Source: Saccharibacillus sp. CPCC 101409 (GTDB taxonomy: Bacteria; Bacillota; Bacilli; Paenibacillales; Paenibacillaceae). Taken from it: a DNA stretch of 64,000 nt. Each line of letters starts with the position of its first letter. Position 1 is the first letter of the stretch. The notes under the pieces were generated by a model. That model did not search any database, had not been told where the DNA came from, and saw nothing but the letters and a program-made list of their open reading frames with translations. A program made the translations under genes and the position numbers. Positions 1-8,891 of this stretch are shown in pieces. The stretch lies in the NCBI RefSeq assembly GCF_030518235.1, contig NZ_JAULSA010000004.1, positions 425,464 through 489,463 on the forward strand. Direction: 5' to 3'.

Positions 1-1242
1 TTCCAGCCGCACATACCGGAACCCCTGGAACGAGAACGACGGCCGGAAACTTTCTTCGCCTCCGCCTTTGCAGATGTAGACCGTTTCCTGCCGCGCGGTG
101 CGCAGATTGCCGGTATAGAAATTGCCGCCTTGGTCCAGCACCTCGGCATGATGCAGCTTCACGGTCGTGCCGGCGGGCGCTTCGATTGTAACATGCACCC
201 GGCCCACCATATTCTGCCCCATATCCAGCACGGTTTCCCCGGCCGGCGTGGTTATCACGGATATCGGCTTGATCTTCTCCGTCACTTTGATCCGCTCGCT
301 CTGCTCGCCGATCAGCCGGTCTTTGGACTCCGGCAGAATCTCGACCGGATGCCAGGCGGAATCGTCGAATCCTCCGCGGCTCCAATCGCCAAGCTCCAGC
401 GAAGCATCGTACGTCTCGCCGTCGTACAAATTGGATACGCGGATCGGCCCGTCGGCGGACGACCGCCACGTGTCGTCCGACACGATGACGTCCTGCTTAC
501 CGTCGTCGTAGATCACATGGAGCTGGAGCAGCAGCGCGCGCCGGTCGCCGTACAGCTTGCCGCGCTCTTTCCAGGCGAAGCGGCCGATATACCAGCCGTC
601 CGCAAGCGCCGCTCCGATTGCGTGCTCCCCTCCGCCGGCCAGCCGCTCCGTCACGTCGTAAGCCTGCACCTGGAGCCGCTGGTGATAGCTCGTCCAGCCC
701 GGCGTGAACAAACTGTCGCCGACGCGCTCGCCGTCCAGCTCCAGCTCGTACAGACCGAGCGCCGTCGCAAGCAGCGTCGCCCGGCGAATGCCGCGGCCGT
801 TCAAATCGAACGCCCTGCGCAGATAGAACGATTCCCGCGCCTGCGGGTCTACGGCTTGCGCCGATGGCGTAATCCACTGCCCCCGCCAGTCGGCCGCGTC
901 GAGCAGCCCCGTTTCCCAGTAAGCGCTCTCACTCCACCCCGACTCTTCGCCCCGCTCGTCCCAAACTTTGATCCGGTAGACATAACGCACCGCCGATTCC
1001 AGCGGTTTTCCCGCGTATTCCGCATGCACACTCTCATCCGACCGCACTTGTCCGCTGTCCCATACCAGATTCTCCGGCGCAAACGATCCGTCCTCGCGCG
1101 AGACTTGAATCCGGTACGCGGACTGCCGGACATTCCGGCGCGGCGCTTCAAGCTTCCAGCCGATGCGCGGCGTGCGGACGGTCAGTCCCAGCGGACGATC
1201 CAGGTATTCGCAGCGCGGCTGCACAACTTTGATCGAAGACAT
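1..1242 (-). CDS. alpha-L-rhamnosidase (GH78), N-terminal part, runs off left edge
   Basis: The reading frame is open from ATG 1242 (GGAGG at 1252-1256) to the window edge, giving 414 codons without a stop; a full GH78 enzyme has about 850-1000 residues. The translation has the N-terminal Ig-like and rhamnose-binding modules, and around residues 335-345 the family motif LDMGQNMVGRV followed by GNLRTARQ, typical of the region just before the (alpha/alpha)6 catalytic barrel. GH78 enzymes release terminal L-rhamnose from plant glycosides and polysaccharides. No signal peptide is visible, so it is probably cytosolic. It is divergent from the AraC regulator at 1404, its likely activator. The catalytic residues lie outside the window. 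Confidence 0.9.
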   Translation of the reverse strand, partial: MSSIKVVQPRCEYLDRPLGLTVRTPRIGWKLEAPRRNVRQSAYRIQVSREDGSFAPENLVWDSGQVRSDESVHAEYAGKPLESAVRYVYRIKVWDERGEESGWSESAYWETGLLDAADWRGQWITPSAQAVDPQARESFYLRRAFDLNGRGIRRATLLATALGLYELELDGERVGDSLFTPGWTSYHQRLQVQAYDVTERLAGGGEHAIGAALADGWYIGRFAWKERGKLYGDRRALLLQLHVIYDDGKQDVIVSDDTWRSSADGPIRVSNLYDGETYDASLELGDWSRGGFDDSAWHPVEILPESKDRLIGEQSERIKVTEKIKPISVITTPAGETVLDMGQNMVGRVHVTIEAPAGTTVKLHHAEVLDQGGNFYTGNLRTARQETVYICKGGGEESFRPSFSFQGFRYVRLE

Positions 1243-1403
1243 AAAAGGTTTCCTCCTGTTTTGTGATGATTTTCTTCTTCATTGTAAGAAATCCGGGCGA
1301 AAAAGGAGGTCGCGTTTCGGACAAAATAATAGGCCGATCTGGACATGAGAGGCCGGGAAGGTTACGATCGGGTAAACGGCACAGGCCGGAAGGAGGAGTA
1401 ACC

Positions 1404-2306
1404 ATGAAGCGCAGCGTCAACCGTCTGCTGGGGATGGACTTTTTCGAAGAAGGAAGGCTGCCGCTTTACGTGAACCGCGCGGCGGAGAACTTCGAGATGC
1501 TGGAGCATACGCACGACTTTATCGAGCTTACGTACGTCAGCGAAGGCTCGGGCGTGCATTACATCGGGGAGGAAAGCCTGAACGTGTCGCGCGGCGACGT
1601 TTTCGTGATTCCGGTCGGCGTCTCGCATGTGTTCCGTCCCGCGGCTCCCGGACGCGACCGGCAGCTGATCGTGTACAACTGCATTTTCAAAACGGAGTAT
1701 CTGCTGCGGCTGGAAAATCTGTTTCCGGACGCTTCCGCGCTGCTGCGGTTTTTCCGCGAACCCGGACGTCCCTGGCTGCGGCTGCGCGATCCCGGCGGGT
1801 TTCTCGGCTGGTTCCAGGAACTGCACCGGGAATACGCCGCGCGCAGACCGGGCTGCGAAGCGGTGCTGACGGCACTCGTCGTCCGCATGCTGATCGAGCT
1901 GCACCGGCAGCTTACGGGCGACGCGGCGGACTCCGCCGAATCGGCCGGACCCGCGGACATGTCTCCCGCCCGGCCTTCGATCGACAGCGCCGTGCGGCAT
2001 ATCCGCGACCGCTGCGCCGATCCTTTGACGCTGCGGGAACTGGCGCTGCGCGCCGGCCTCAGCGAGCGCCAGTTCAGCCGGCTGTTTGTGCGGCAGACCG
2101 GCATGAACTTCTCCGCTTTTCTGCAAAACACGCGCGTCGAAGCCGCCTGCGACCTGCTGGTTTCCTCGCATTTGAGTATCCCGGAAGTCGCGGCGGCCGT
2201 AGGGTATACCGACCTGAAATTTTTCCATCGGCTGTTCAAGCGCAAGACGGGCACGACGCCGCTGGGGTATCGGAAAGCGCAGGCGAGAACAAGTCAGGCG
2301 GAATAA
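1404..2306 (+). CDS. AraC-family regulator, cupin sensor plus C-terminal HTH
   Basis: 300 residues from ATG 1404, preceded by AAGGAGGAG; the frame extends further upstream but lacks a site there. Residues about 20-130 form a cupin-like sensor (HTHDFIELTYV, then GDVFVIPVGVSHVFRP). Residues about 195-295 form the two helix-turn-helix motifs of the AraC domain (LRELALRAGLSERQFSRLF, and FFHRLFKRKTG near the C-terminus). Divergent placement 161 bp from the rhamnosidase suggests a sugar-responsive activator of that gene. The ligand is inferred from context and not read from sequence. Confidence 0.88.
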   Translation: MKRSVNRLLGMDFFEEGRLPLYVNRAAENFEMLEHTHDFIELTYVSEGSGVHYIGEESLNVSRGDVFVIPVGVSHVFRPAAPGRDRQLIVYNCIFKTEYLLRLENLFPDASALLRFFREPGRPWLRLRDPGGFLGWFQELHREYAARRPGCEAVLTALVVRMLIELHRQLTGDAADSAESAGPADMSPARPSIDSAVRHIRDRCADPLTLRELALRAGLSERQFSRLFVRQTGMNFSAFLQNTRVEAACDLLVSSHLSIPEVAAAVGYTDLKFFHRLFKRKTGTTPLGYRKAQARTSQAE

Positions 2307-2310
2307 GCGA

Positions 2311-2685
2311 TCAATAATCTTTCCTATGCTTGCGCGCCAGATCCCATTTCATAAAAAGATTAATGTCGCCGATCGCATCCTTAATCATGCCGCGATTCAG
2401 GCGGTTCTCCCGCAGTTCGCGCAGAATCACGGGTTTGACCAACCTTTTATCCAGGCAGCCTTTGGTTCTGGCAATATGCGCAAAGCCGAAAACGGCGTTC
2501 GCCCGTACGTTGGCGTCTTCATGCTGCGTCAAGTCCAAGCAAATCCGCTGCGCATACTTCCAGTTCCGGTGATACATTCCGACCGAAAACGGCAGCAGAC
2601 GTAGTTCGCCGGGATCGCCCCGCTCCAGAATCTCCCGGATTTCCCGGTCGGATAAAGCGTCGATATCCACGTAAATCCGCTGCAT
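2311..2685 (-). CDS. hypothetical protein, HEAT-like helical repeats
   Basis: 124 residues, ATG 2685 with GGGAGG 11 nt upstream. The protein reads as paired amphipathic helices (ANVRANAVFGFAHIAR), resembling HEAT-type repeats of immunity-like or scaffold proteins. No catalytic motif is seen. It converges tail to tail with the AraC gene (4 bp apart). Function unknown. Confidence 0.7.
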   Translation of the reverse strand: MQRIYVDIDALSDREIREILERGDPGELRLLPFSVGMYHRNWKYAQRICLDLTQHEDANVRANAVFGFAHIARTKGCLDKRLVKPVILRELRENRLNRGMIKDAIGDINLFMKWDLARKHRKDY

Positions 2686-2707
2686 CTATCGTATCGCCTC
2701 CCGTTCG

Positions 2708-3208
2708 TTAAGCTTCCGGTTTCTTCGTCAGCCACTCGACTACCGGATAAGAAATCAGATTCCGGTCCCGGTAAGTCGCCGTAATAACGTCATCGTGGCG
2801 GCTGATAATCCCTTTTTGCAAAATGACAGGCTTGAATCCGCGCTCGATCGCGCCGTTGTAGGTAAACAGCACGCAGTGCTCGGCCGCGAAACCGCCCAGA
2901 ATCACAAGCTCGATCCCCTGCTCGTTCAAGATCTGTTCCAGCGCCGTATTCCAAAATGCGTTCGACGTTTCTTTGGTGACGATCACGTCGGTCGGGTTCA
3001 TCGTGACGGCGGGAATCGTTTGGTAGCTTTCGCGGCTGCCTTCTTCCATGCCTTCGATGTCCTGCACGTGCACGATCAGATGACCGCCTGTCCGCAGCAG
3101 ATCGGCAGCGTGGTTGATGTACTCGCAGGCTCCGTCGATCTTGGGCTGCGGTACGCCTTCCAGATGAACCGTCTGCAGGTCGATGATGAGAAAAGCGATT
3201 TTGCTCAT
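2708..3208 (-). CDS. isochorismatase-family cysteine hydrolase
   Basis: 166 residues. ATG 3208 is preferred because AAAGGATGG lies at proper distance; the in-frame ATG 3217 sits on top of that site. The Rossmann-like fold has the family triad: D10 in FLIIDLQ, K79 in VTKETSNAF and C112 in GGFAAEHCV. Members hydrolyse amides or related bonds (nicotinamidase, isochorismatase, others); the substrate here is not readable. Probably cytosolic, as no signal is present. Confidence 0.85.
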   Translation of the reverse strand: MSKIAFLIIDLQTVHLEGVPQPKIDGACEYINHAADLLRTGGHLIVHVQDIEGMEEGSRESYQTIPAVTMNPTDVIVTKETSNAFWNTALEQILNEQGIELVILGGFAAEHCVLFTYNGAIERGFKPVILQKGIISRHDDVITATYRDRNLISYPVVEWLTKKPEA

Positions 3209-3318
3209 GGAATCCATCCTTTCATCGTTTGTCTATTGAAGAAGCGTCGACGCTTTGCTCTACGCTTCATTATGCAGCCATAGACGGTCGAAAAAGTAAG
3301 CCGGGCTTGCTGCAAACC

Positions 3319-3678
3319 TCAAATATCTTTATCCATCTGAATCCGGACGGTATGCCTGGACAGCTGTTTAGTCGTTACGACCGTCTGCTCGCCGCCTTTG
3401 CGGAAAAAGTAGCCGGAGCCGTTCTGTTCCTCGAAAGTCCAGCCGCGATCGCTCATCAAAGCCTGCAGCTCATTAACGGCCTGCCGGTCTTTCGCCAGAT
3501 AGAAGTCGAAGCGCCTGGCGCTCTCCAGCGGAACCAGGGACGCATCCGTTACATTGAGCTTCGCCATCGCGAGCGCGGTATCCGTTCCGTATTTCGCGGT
3601 TGGAACCCCGATTCCGAACAACAGCGTCAGCCCGGCGGCGCAGGCGCAGTAGGTTGCGATCCGTTTGCTTTTTTTCAT
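3319..3678 (-). CDS. hypothetical membrane-anchored small protein
   Basis: 119 residues, ATG 3678 behind AAGGAG. The first about 28 residues are a basic head plus a hydrophobic segment (signal anchor); the rest is polar and presumably extracytoplasmic. I do not recognise a family. Confidence 0.65.
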   Translation of the reverse strand: MKKSKRIATYCACAAGLTLLFGIGVPTAKYGTDTALAMAKLNVTDASLVPLESARRFDFYLAKDRQAVNELQALMSDRGWTFEEQNGSGYFFRKGGEQTVVTTKQLSRHTVRIQMDKDI

Positions 3679-3713
3679 AAGTCCACTCCTTCTTTCTTGT
3701 ACGCTTCATCCGC

Positions 3714-4349
3714 CTATATTCGCGCACTATTGCCAAGTATCCGCAGCACATCTTCCCGGCTTTTGGATGTCGCATGCCTCATTTCGTCCACCAGCGATTC
3801 CGCAAATTGAATTTGGCGGCCCGGGATCGGCTGATGCTCCAGATATTCGCTTAACGCTTCTTCTTTTCCCATAGGAGAAAGATGACGAACCGCGTCTGCC
3901 CGGACGTTCAGGAATTTTTCGCAAAAGAAACGCACACACTCCTCGATCATCTCAAGGTCTATAGCGTCGGCCCGAGGAACCCATAGTTCGAGATAATGCG
4001 GACGGACGCCGCGTTCGTCGACGGGCAGGTTATCGTGAGTCAGTTCGTCGGGCTTGCCTTCTGCGGGATGATCGTACGAGTAATGTACATGCAGTACGCC
4101 TTCATCCAGACAACTCTGCATTTCTTCCACATGCTCGCGTTCGTCGGGATCGTCCCCCAATTCCTCGATCGCGCTTAACAAATACTGGCGCGTACACAGA
4201 CAGAAGTATCCGATTCGCTCCGCCTCTTCGTCCTGGTTATCGTAAATGCGAATATCTTCCCATACCGCATAAGAACCGAGTTCATACACACCCCACCACA
4301 GATCGGAAGAATCCGTCCGCACATAAATATCTTTTTGCATGATTCCCAA
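3714..4349 (-). CDS. hypothetical protein
   Basis: About 211 residues, acidic, soluble, with many Trp/Tyr in the N-terminal half (SDLWWGVYELGSYAVWEDIR). Start is uncertain: TTG 4349 has GGGAGG 8 nt upstream, while GTG 4355 is too close to it and ATG 4340 too far. No recognised domain. Upstream lies an AT-rich spacer with a 16-bp perfect palindrome at 4512-4527 that could be an operator. Confidence 0.65.
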   Translation of the reverse strand: MGIMQKDIYVRTDSSDLWWGVYELGSYAVWEDIRIYDNQDEEAERIGYFCLCTRQYLLSAIEELGDDPDEREHVEEMQSCLDEGVLHVHYSYDHPAEGKPDELTHDNLPVDERGVRPHYLELWVPRADAIDLEMIEECVRFFCEKFLNVRADAVRHLSPMGKEEALSEYLEHQPIPGRQIQFAESLVDEMRHATSKSREDVLRILGNSARI

Positions 4350-4511
4350 CCGCACCGCCTCCCTATATTTCTTTTTCTCTTCTCTATAGACGCTGCGGTA
4401 GGCCGATAGGTTGTTTTACATGTAAAAAGGCCGGTCAACCGGTTTTCGCTTTACCGGTTCGGATACACTACTCTCCAGTCGAATATATAGCATACATTTT
4501 ATTTCTAATTG

Positions 4512-4527
4512 ATCTTGTATACAAGAT
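4512..4527. promoter_or_regulatory. 16-bp perfect palindrome, possible operator
   Basis: The sequence ATCTTGTATACAAGAT is a perfect dyad around TTGTATACAA, a shape common for GntR-type operators. It lies in the AT-rich 4350-4599 spacer, upstream of the leftward gene at 3714-4349. No GntR gene is present in the window. Confidence 0.35.
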
Positions 4528-4599
4528 TTATAATTTCATTTCTTTTTATAAAATAAACTTTTCATAAAAAGAATCCGAATCAAAATTCTAGTATACAAC

Positions 4600-4636
4600 A
4601 AAAAAAGACGGCCGACGGGTTAAGCCCGCTGCCGTC
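4600..4636 (-). terminator. rho-independent terminator overlapping a stop codon
   Basis: On the minus strand a GACGGC...GCCGTC stem with internal CGGG/CCCG is followed by seven T. The stop codon of the P-loop gene (4620-4622) lies in the loop. Confidence 0.7.
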
Positions 4637-5192
4637 CGCAGGAAACAAGATCGACGATTCGCCGCAGAACCTTTTCCGTTTCCGCAGCGTGTTTGACGAT
4701 AAACAGATGCTCGGCTTCTTCGGCCGCGGGAGCGGACAAATCTTCGTTCGAAGACTGCGCCTGCTGGCGAAGCAGCACTTCCTCGAAGCTGGCGGCACTG
4801 CGGAAGATCGCTTTGCTGCGCGTAGTGGCACGCACCCGCTCGATCAGCGTTTCATCCGGGATGTCGAAGTGGACGAGCACGCAGGTAAATCCTTTTGCCC
4901 GAAAATCATCCAGGATCGACACCCGCGCCTTCCGGCTGCGGTTGGCGTTGCACAGGATCACATGCTTGTCGGTCCGGTCCGCCGCGTAGTCGACCACCGC
5001 CTGCGTGACTGTATGTTTAAGCACGTTTTCGCCGGCGGGCGGAATCAGCTTCCGATAATGCGTGTTGACGAATTCGGCGTGGTTGTCTTGGTCGATCATA
5101 AGCGAGTTCGGCAACAGATTTTCCAGCTCGCGGGCGAACGTGCTTTTGCCGCTGTGCGTTTTGCCTACGGTCATAATCAGTAAACGATTCAC
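4620..5192 (-). CDS. P-loop ATP-binding protein, small kinase-like
   Basis: 190 residues from GTG 5192 with GAAGGA upstream. Walker A is GKTHSGKST at residues 10-18, and a DQDNHAEF segment follows strand 2, as in zeta-toxin/CPT-like or nucleoside-kinase-like P-loop proteins; a lid-like Arg-rich stretch (ERVRATTRSKAIF) follows. The 5-prime end overlaps the stop of the VOC gene by 4 nt, so the two are translationally coupled. Substrate unknown. Confidence 0.78.
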   Translation of the reverse strand: MNRLLIMTVGKTHSGKSTFARELENLLPNSLMIDQDNHAEFVNTHYRKLIPPAGENVLKHTVTQAVVDYAADRTDKHVILCNANRSRKARVSILDDFRAKGFTCVLVHFDIPDETLIERVRATTRSKAIFRSAASFEEVLLRQQAQSSNEDLSAPAAEEAEHLFIVKHAAETEKVLRRIVDLVSCGRQRA

Positions 5193-5590
5193 GGCTTCAG
5201 TCCTTCATCCTCCTCATCCCTGTCCCCGCCCTGCCGCGCATAGAAAATCACGCGGTTGCCGAACGGATCGGTCAGACCCAGTTCTTTCATTCCCCACGGT
5301 TTCTCTTGAATCTGCGGCCGCAGACTGCCGTCATGCTTCGCCGCCAGTTCTTCGCCCAGCGCTTCGAGATCCCGCGCCTCGATGCGCACCGCCCCTCCCG
5401 GCTTGCAGTCGCCGTTATGTTCGGACAGATGCAGCGCGACCGGACCTCTGGACACTTGGAAATAAAGCGGCATGCCTTCTTCGAAACGATGTTCCCAATC
5501 AATGCCGAAACCGAGAAGATCCACGTAGAACGCTTTGGCTTGGTGCTCGTCGAATATGCGCAAAATAGGGATCAGACCGCTCACTTCCAT
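5189..5590 (-). CDS. glyoxalase/bleomycin-resistance (VOC) superfamily protein
   Basis: 133 residues, ATG 5590 behind GGAGG. It has the VOC beta-alpha-beta-beta-beta layout: IPILRIFDEHQAKAFYVDLLGF at the N-terminus and LTDPFGNRVIFY at the C-terminus. Single-domain VOC proteins dimerise and bind or modify small molecules; similarity is to the bleomycin-resistance subgroup, but function is not established. First gene of a two-gene unit with the P-loop protein. Confidence 0.82.
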   Translation of the reverse strand: MEVSGLIPILRIFDEHQAKAFYVDLLGFGIDWEHRFEEGMPLYFQVSRGPVALHLSEHNGDCKPGGAVRIEARDLEALGEELAAKHDGSLRPQIQEKPWGMKELGLTDPFGNRVIFYARQGGDRDEEDEGLKP

Positions 5591-5618
5591 TTGTATTGCC
5601 TCCTTGTCTACTCTCGGC

Positions 5619-6380
5619 CTACTCGTGCTCCAACAGCCGTCCGCTCAACCAAAACGTTCCCTGCACGATAGCGCCTTCCGGAACTTCGCGCTCTCCGACC
5701 AGTCTTTTATCCGCAACCACATCGATCTCGCATCCCAGCGTTTGCACCAGCATCCAGTAGAAAAACTGCCCGCTCGCATCGTTGCGAATCCAGCCGCCGC
5801 GCAGCACTTTGCCGGCAAACAGCGCTTCCGCCCGCGGCTCGGCCCCTTCGTCTCCAAATAAACCGGTGGGCATAAACGATTCCGGAGCGAACTTGATCTG
5901 ATCCGGCGATTCTTCTTCCTGTTTGCGCGCAAACGCTTCCTCGTTGTCGTAAATATCCAACTCGTGCGCAAACGCCGCCAACTGCACCTTTCGGTGCGCG
6001 GGCAGTACGAATTCGCCGTGGAGGTCGCGATCCGGCACGTCGAAAACGAAAGGGAACATTCCATCCTCCGGAAGATCCGTTTGCGGATTGGCCCAGCCAT
6101 GGAACGAACCGTCCAGCTCGCTCTCGCCTTCGCGTGCGATCTCCGCAGTCAGATTAACGGTCGTCGCAGAAGCTCCGCCGAAATGCGGGTTCAATCCGAC
6201 AACCGACTGTTCGCGATCCAGTTGAAGCCAAAGTTCCGCGCCGCCGCCCGCTTCGAGCCGGATATAAGCGCCTTTCGGCGTCTCGATGCGCTGTCCGTGC
6301 TCGTACGCATACTCCGCCGCCCGCTGAAATTCTTCCTGCGTATCCGCCTCGAATCCGATGCTGCTCATATGATTGACCAT
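5619..6380 (-). CDS. hypothetical protein
   Basis: 253 residues, ATG 6380 behind GGGAGGAG. Acidic and soluble, with no signal or membrane segment. The middle reads as beta-rich (GAYIRLEAGGGAELWLQLD). No motif that I can assign. Confidence 0.7.
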   Translation of the reverse strand: MVNHMSSIGFEADTQEEFQRAAEYAYEHGQRIETPKGAYIRLEAGGGAELWLQLDREQSVVGLNPHFGGASATTVNLTAEIAREGESELDGSFHGWANPQTDLPEDGMFPFVFDVPDRDLHGEFVLPAHRKVQLAAFAHELDIYDNEEAFARKQEEESPDQIKFAPESFMPTGLFGDEGAEPRAEALFAGKVLRGGWIRNDASGQFFYWMLVQTLGCEIDVVADKRLVGEREVPEGAIVQGTFWLSGRLLEHE

Positions 6381-6421
6381 GACCCGACTCCTCCCGATGC
6401 GTCTATGTATCTAATCTTGTA

Positions 6422-6440
6422 TAACCCGTTTTCCGGGTTA
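6422..6440. terminator. short inverted repeat at gene end
   Basis: TAACCCG and CGGGTTA form a perfect 7-bp stem overlapping the stop codon of the gene at 6438. No T-run follows, so it may act in RNA stability and not in true termination. Confidence 0.35.
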
Positions 6441-6866
6441 CTCGAACTTTTGCAGCAGCTCGCCGTGGGGCATTTGGCCGTTATAAGCGTTATAAAAAAA
6501 TCCTCTGTATCGCAATCTCTTATCCGAATTGATAATCAGCTCGTCGATCCGTTTGCCCTTTGCATCTATGAACGTCGTCCGCAGTCCGTAACCCATGTAC
6601 CCGACCGACAATTTATCTTTTTGAAAAACGACATCGTTCAGGCTCTCGACAATATGCCGGATTTCATCTCGATCCGAGATTTCGATCCGGCGCCCGGTAC
6701 TGCCGTTAAACACGACGATTTCGTTTACGCGATCCGCATCGAGGCGAACGACGTGACGAGGCAGATACGTCAGACTGTAAGCGGCGGCCAGCAAACACAG
6801 AACGGCGAGAACAATTAAAATCTTTTTACCTTTGCCCATCCGGTTGCGTCTTCGATTTTGCTGCAT
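6438..6866 (-). CDS. hypothetical membrane-anchored protein
   Basis: 142 residues from ATG 6866, chosen because GGAGG stands 9 nt upstream; the frame is open further but without a site. A basic head (QQNRRRNRMGKGKK) precedes one transmembrane segment at about residues 16-34; the remainder is extracytoplasmic and carries no known motif. Confidence 0.68.
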   Translation of the reverse strand: MQQNRRRNRMGKGKKILIVLAVLCLLAAAYSLTYLPRHVVRLDADRVNEIVVFNGSTGRRIEISDRDEIRHIVESLNDVVFQKDKLSVGYMGYGLRTTFIDAKGKRIDELIINSDKRLRYRGFFYNAYNGQMPHGELLQKFE

Positions 6867-6895
6867 GCGTGATAACCTCCATGGGGCCGGGCCGA

Positions 6896-7444
6896 TCAGG
6901 CGTCGCCTGCTTCCGGTTTCCAGCCCGTTCGCTGACTCCATCCGCTCGCTTCGCGCATGATGCGCCAGATCACCGGATCTTTGCCTTCGACGTACAGCTC
7001 GCGTTCGTGCGGCCGGGAATAGCGGCGCACCAGCGTGTATTTTTCCCGAACATACAGCTCCCGGTATTCGTTATGCGCTTTCAGGAAATCCCGGAACAGC
7101 AGCGCGAACTGCTCGGACCAGCTGCCCGCTTCGCGCACATGGATATGGGTTCGTTTCAGGCCGGGACCTTCGCGAAAATAACGTTTGGTCCGATCCGGAT
7201 TGTCCGCGCGATGCACGTATCCGGCCGCTTCGAGTCCGCCTTTGTACGTCATCGGTTCAAGCGCGCGCACCGAAATTTGAATATCGATAATCGGCTTGGC
7301 ATCCAGACCCGGCACCGCCGTCGAACCGATATGGTCGATCCGAACCGCTTCGTCTCCGAGCGCGGATCGCAGCTTCGAGCCGATCGCGCGGAATTCTTCC
7401 GGCCAGGATTCGTCGTAAGGGACGACGATCGCGGATTCTTTCAT
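6896..7444 (-). CDS. GrpB family protein (UPF0157, nucleotidyltransferase fold)
   Basis: 182 residues from ATG 7444 with AAAGGAGGAG upstream. The family signature is clear: VPYDESWPEEFRAIGSKLRSAL, DHIGSTAVPGLDAKPIIDIQI, then FRDFLKAHNEYRELYVREK near the C-terminus. The HIGSTAVPGL..K..ID pattern is that of a nucleotidyltransferase-like fold. The substrate of the family is not established. Confidence 0.9.
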   Translation of the reverse strand: MKESAIVVPYDESWPEEFRAIGSKLRSALGDEAVRIDHIGSTAVPGLDAKPIIDIQISVRALEPMTYKGGLEAAGYVHRADNPDRTKRYFREGPGLKRTHIHVREAGSWSEQFALLFRDFLKAHNEYRELYVREKYTLVRRYSRPHERELYVEGKDPVIWRIMREASGWSQRTGWKPEAGDA

Positions 7445-7482
7445 AAACGGCTCCTCCTTTTTCGACAAGCAATCTCCCGCTT

Positions 7483-7858
7483 TTACCGCATATGCAGCCA
7501 CGTGCTCCCCGCCAAATAAACGCACAGCGCCGACAAAGCTGCCAGCACGATAAAAGTCTGCCGGCTCGCGCGCAAACGGAACGCATAAGCGCCGAACAAC
7601 ACGGCGGCCGCCAGTGACTTGTCTTACTTAAATAGCGGGGTTTTGTTCGACTGGATTGCACATGGTTTAGGTGCGATTCAGGCGGGCGAAACCTTACATC
7701 TGATTGAGACAAGTCACAAGCTTCGCGCTTCCCCGCAACGTACCGTCGAACGCGCTGCTGCTGAACACGACGGCAATCAGAAGCATGGAAACGACCAGAA
7801 TTTTAAACCATACGGGTTCGGTCAGAAAAAGCCGGTAAAACCGTTGAAGCGCCTGCAT
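7483..7858 (-). pseudogene. small membrane protein gene split by a 104-bp insertion
   Basis: From ATG 7858 (GGGGAGA upstream) the frame encodes about 47 residues with one hydrophobic helix, then enters the inserted element at 7614-7717 and stops inside it. On the far side the hydrophobic coding resumes (LAAAVLFGAYAFRLRASRQ, then a second helix FIVLAALSALCVYLAGS) to TAA at 7483. Without the insert it would be a two- to three-helix membrane protein of about 90 residues. Family unknown. Confidence 0.7.
7614..7717. mobile_element. 104-bp inverted-repeat-bounded insertion (MITE-like)
   Basis: The ends are GTGACTTGTCT and AGACAAGTCAC, an 11-bp perfect terminal inverted repeat. The insert interrupts a membrane gene whose two halves are both coding-like. 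No ORF of transposase size fits, so it would be non-autonomous. A target-site duplication is not clear from one copy. Confidence 0.65.
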
Positions 7859-8082
7859 AAATCGTTCTCCCCTCATCGTCGGATAAGCTATTCTACTATG
7901 GAAAACGAGATTGCACAGCGCCTATTTTTCCATAACGGATCGCGTGTCCTTCAGAAGCCTGCTCCAAACGTTCAAAAAAGGCACTTCTTGAGTTATAAGC
8001 GTCATCTCGATCCGTCAGCGAAGCGCAGGCCAACCGGAACAGTAGAACTGTGCCTCTGCATTCTCGGTCCCGTCCGTTTCCT

Positions 8083-8718
8083 TCATCTCAGCGGATACAC
8101 CAGCTCCACCGGCTCTTTCCCCAGCGCTTCCGCGAACAGATAATTGTGGTCCGCGCCGACAACGCACAGAATGCGTTTGCCGGGATGGTCGCGGTATGTA
8201 TTTTTCACACGCTGAATCATGATCTGGTTGCGCGCGGTCCAGTTGACGTTCTGGCCTTCCGGGTTGATGCCGGCTCGCCAGTCGTATTTGCGCCGGGTCG
8301 CGTCGTCGAAAGCCTGCGAGTTAAAAGGAATCCTACCGGCCGCATACGTACCCAACTGCTCCGCGAACCACTCGTCGTCCCGCCGTTCCAGCTCCGTCCG
8401 CCGCTTCTCCGGGATGCCGGCGAATGTGTCGAACTGCTGCAGGACATCCAGCTCGAACCAGTCGATCGGGACGAACCCGATCCCCCGTTCTTCGCACAGC
8501 GGGAAGATCAGCTCCCAGTACTCGCTGGCCGGTTCGCCCCAGTATCCTTTGTCCCCGGGATGCTCCAGGTATCTCTGCCAGCTCAGCGGATGCACTTCGC
8601 CGCAGATCAGATCGGGCGCAAATTCCTCGATAACCTCCCGGTACAGAGACAGCGGCAGATTGTACTGCTCCCTCAGCGGCGGATGATGGATGGTGCCCAG
8701 AATACCGATAATCGCCAT
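8083..8718 (-). CDS. hypothetical protein, possibly Tiki/TraB/EreA-like fold
   Basis: 211 residues, ATG 8718 behind AAAGGAGGA. N-terminal IIGILGTIHH, an internal ICGEVHP and C-terminal ILCVVGADHNYLFAE resemble the paired His/Glu motifs of the TraB/ChaN/EreA metal-dependent superfamily. This is a motif-level guess; no close family is recognised. Cytosolic by sequence. Confidence 0.65.
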   Translation of the reverse strand: MAIIGILGTIHHPPLREQYNLPLSLYREVIEEFAPDLICGEVHPLSWQRYLEHPGDKGYWGEPASEYWELIFPLCEERGIGFVPIDWFELDVLQQFDTFAGIPEKRRTELERRDDEWFAEQLGTYAAGRIPFNSQAFDDATRRKYDWRAGINPEGQNVNWTARNQIMIQRVKNTYRDHPGKRILCVVGADHNYLFAEALGKEPVELVYPLR

Positions 8719-8891
8719 GCTTGTTCCTCCTTTTACGCTTATCTGTATTCAACGTTCGAGATGACGGTTGTGTTGGTTCCCTTTTTTAAAAAACCTCCAA
8801 TTTCAGCCGCAAGTCTGTCGCAAAAGACAACCCTATCCGATAAAATTAAAGTTAAGCAAAATGTGAATCTTTACCGAATTCAGAAAAGAAG

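Noticed and set aside
130..1266. Long rightward frame over the left end
   Set aside because: It is the opposite strand of the GH78 reading frame and has Arg/Pro-rich noise composition; the GH78 motifs decide for the minus strand.
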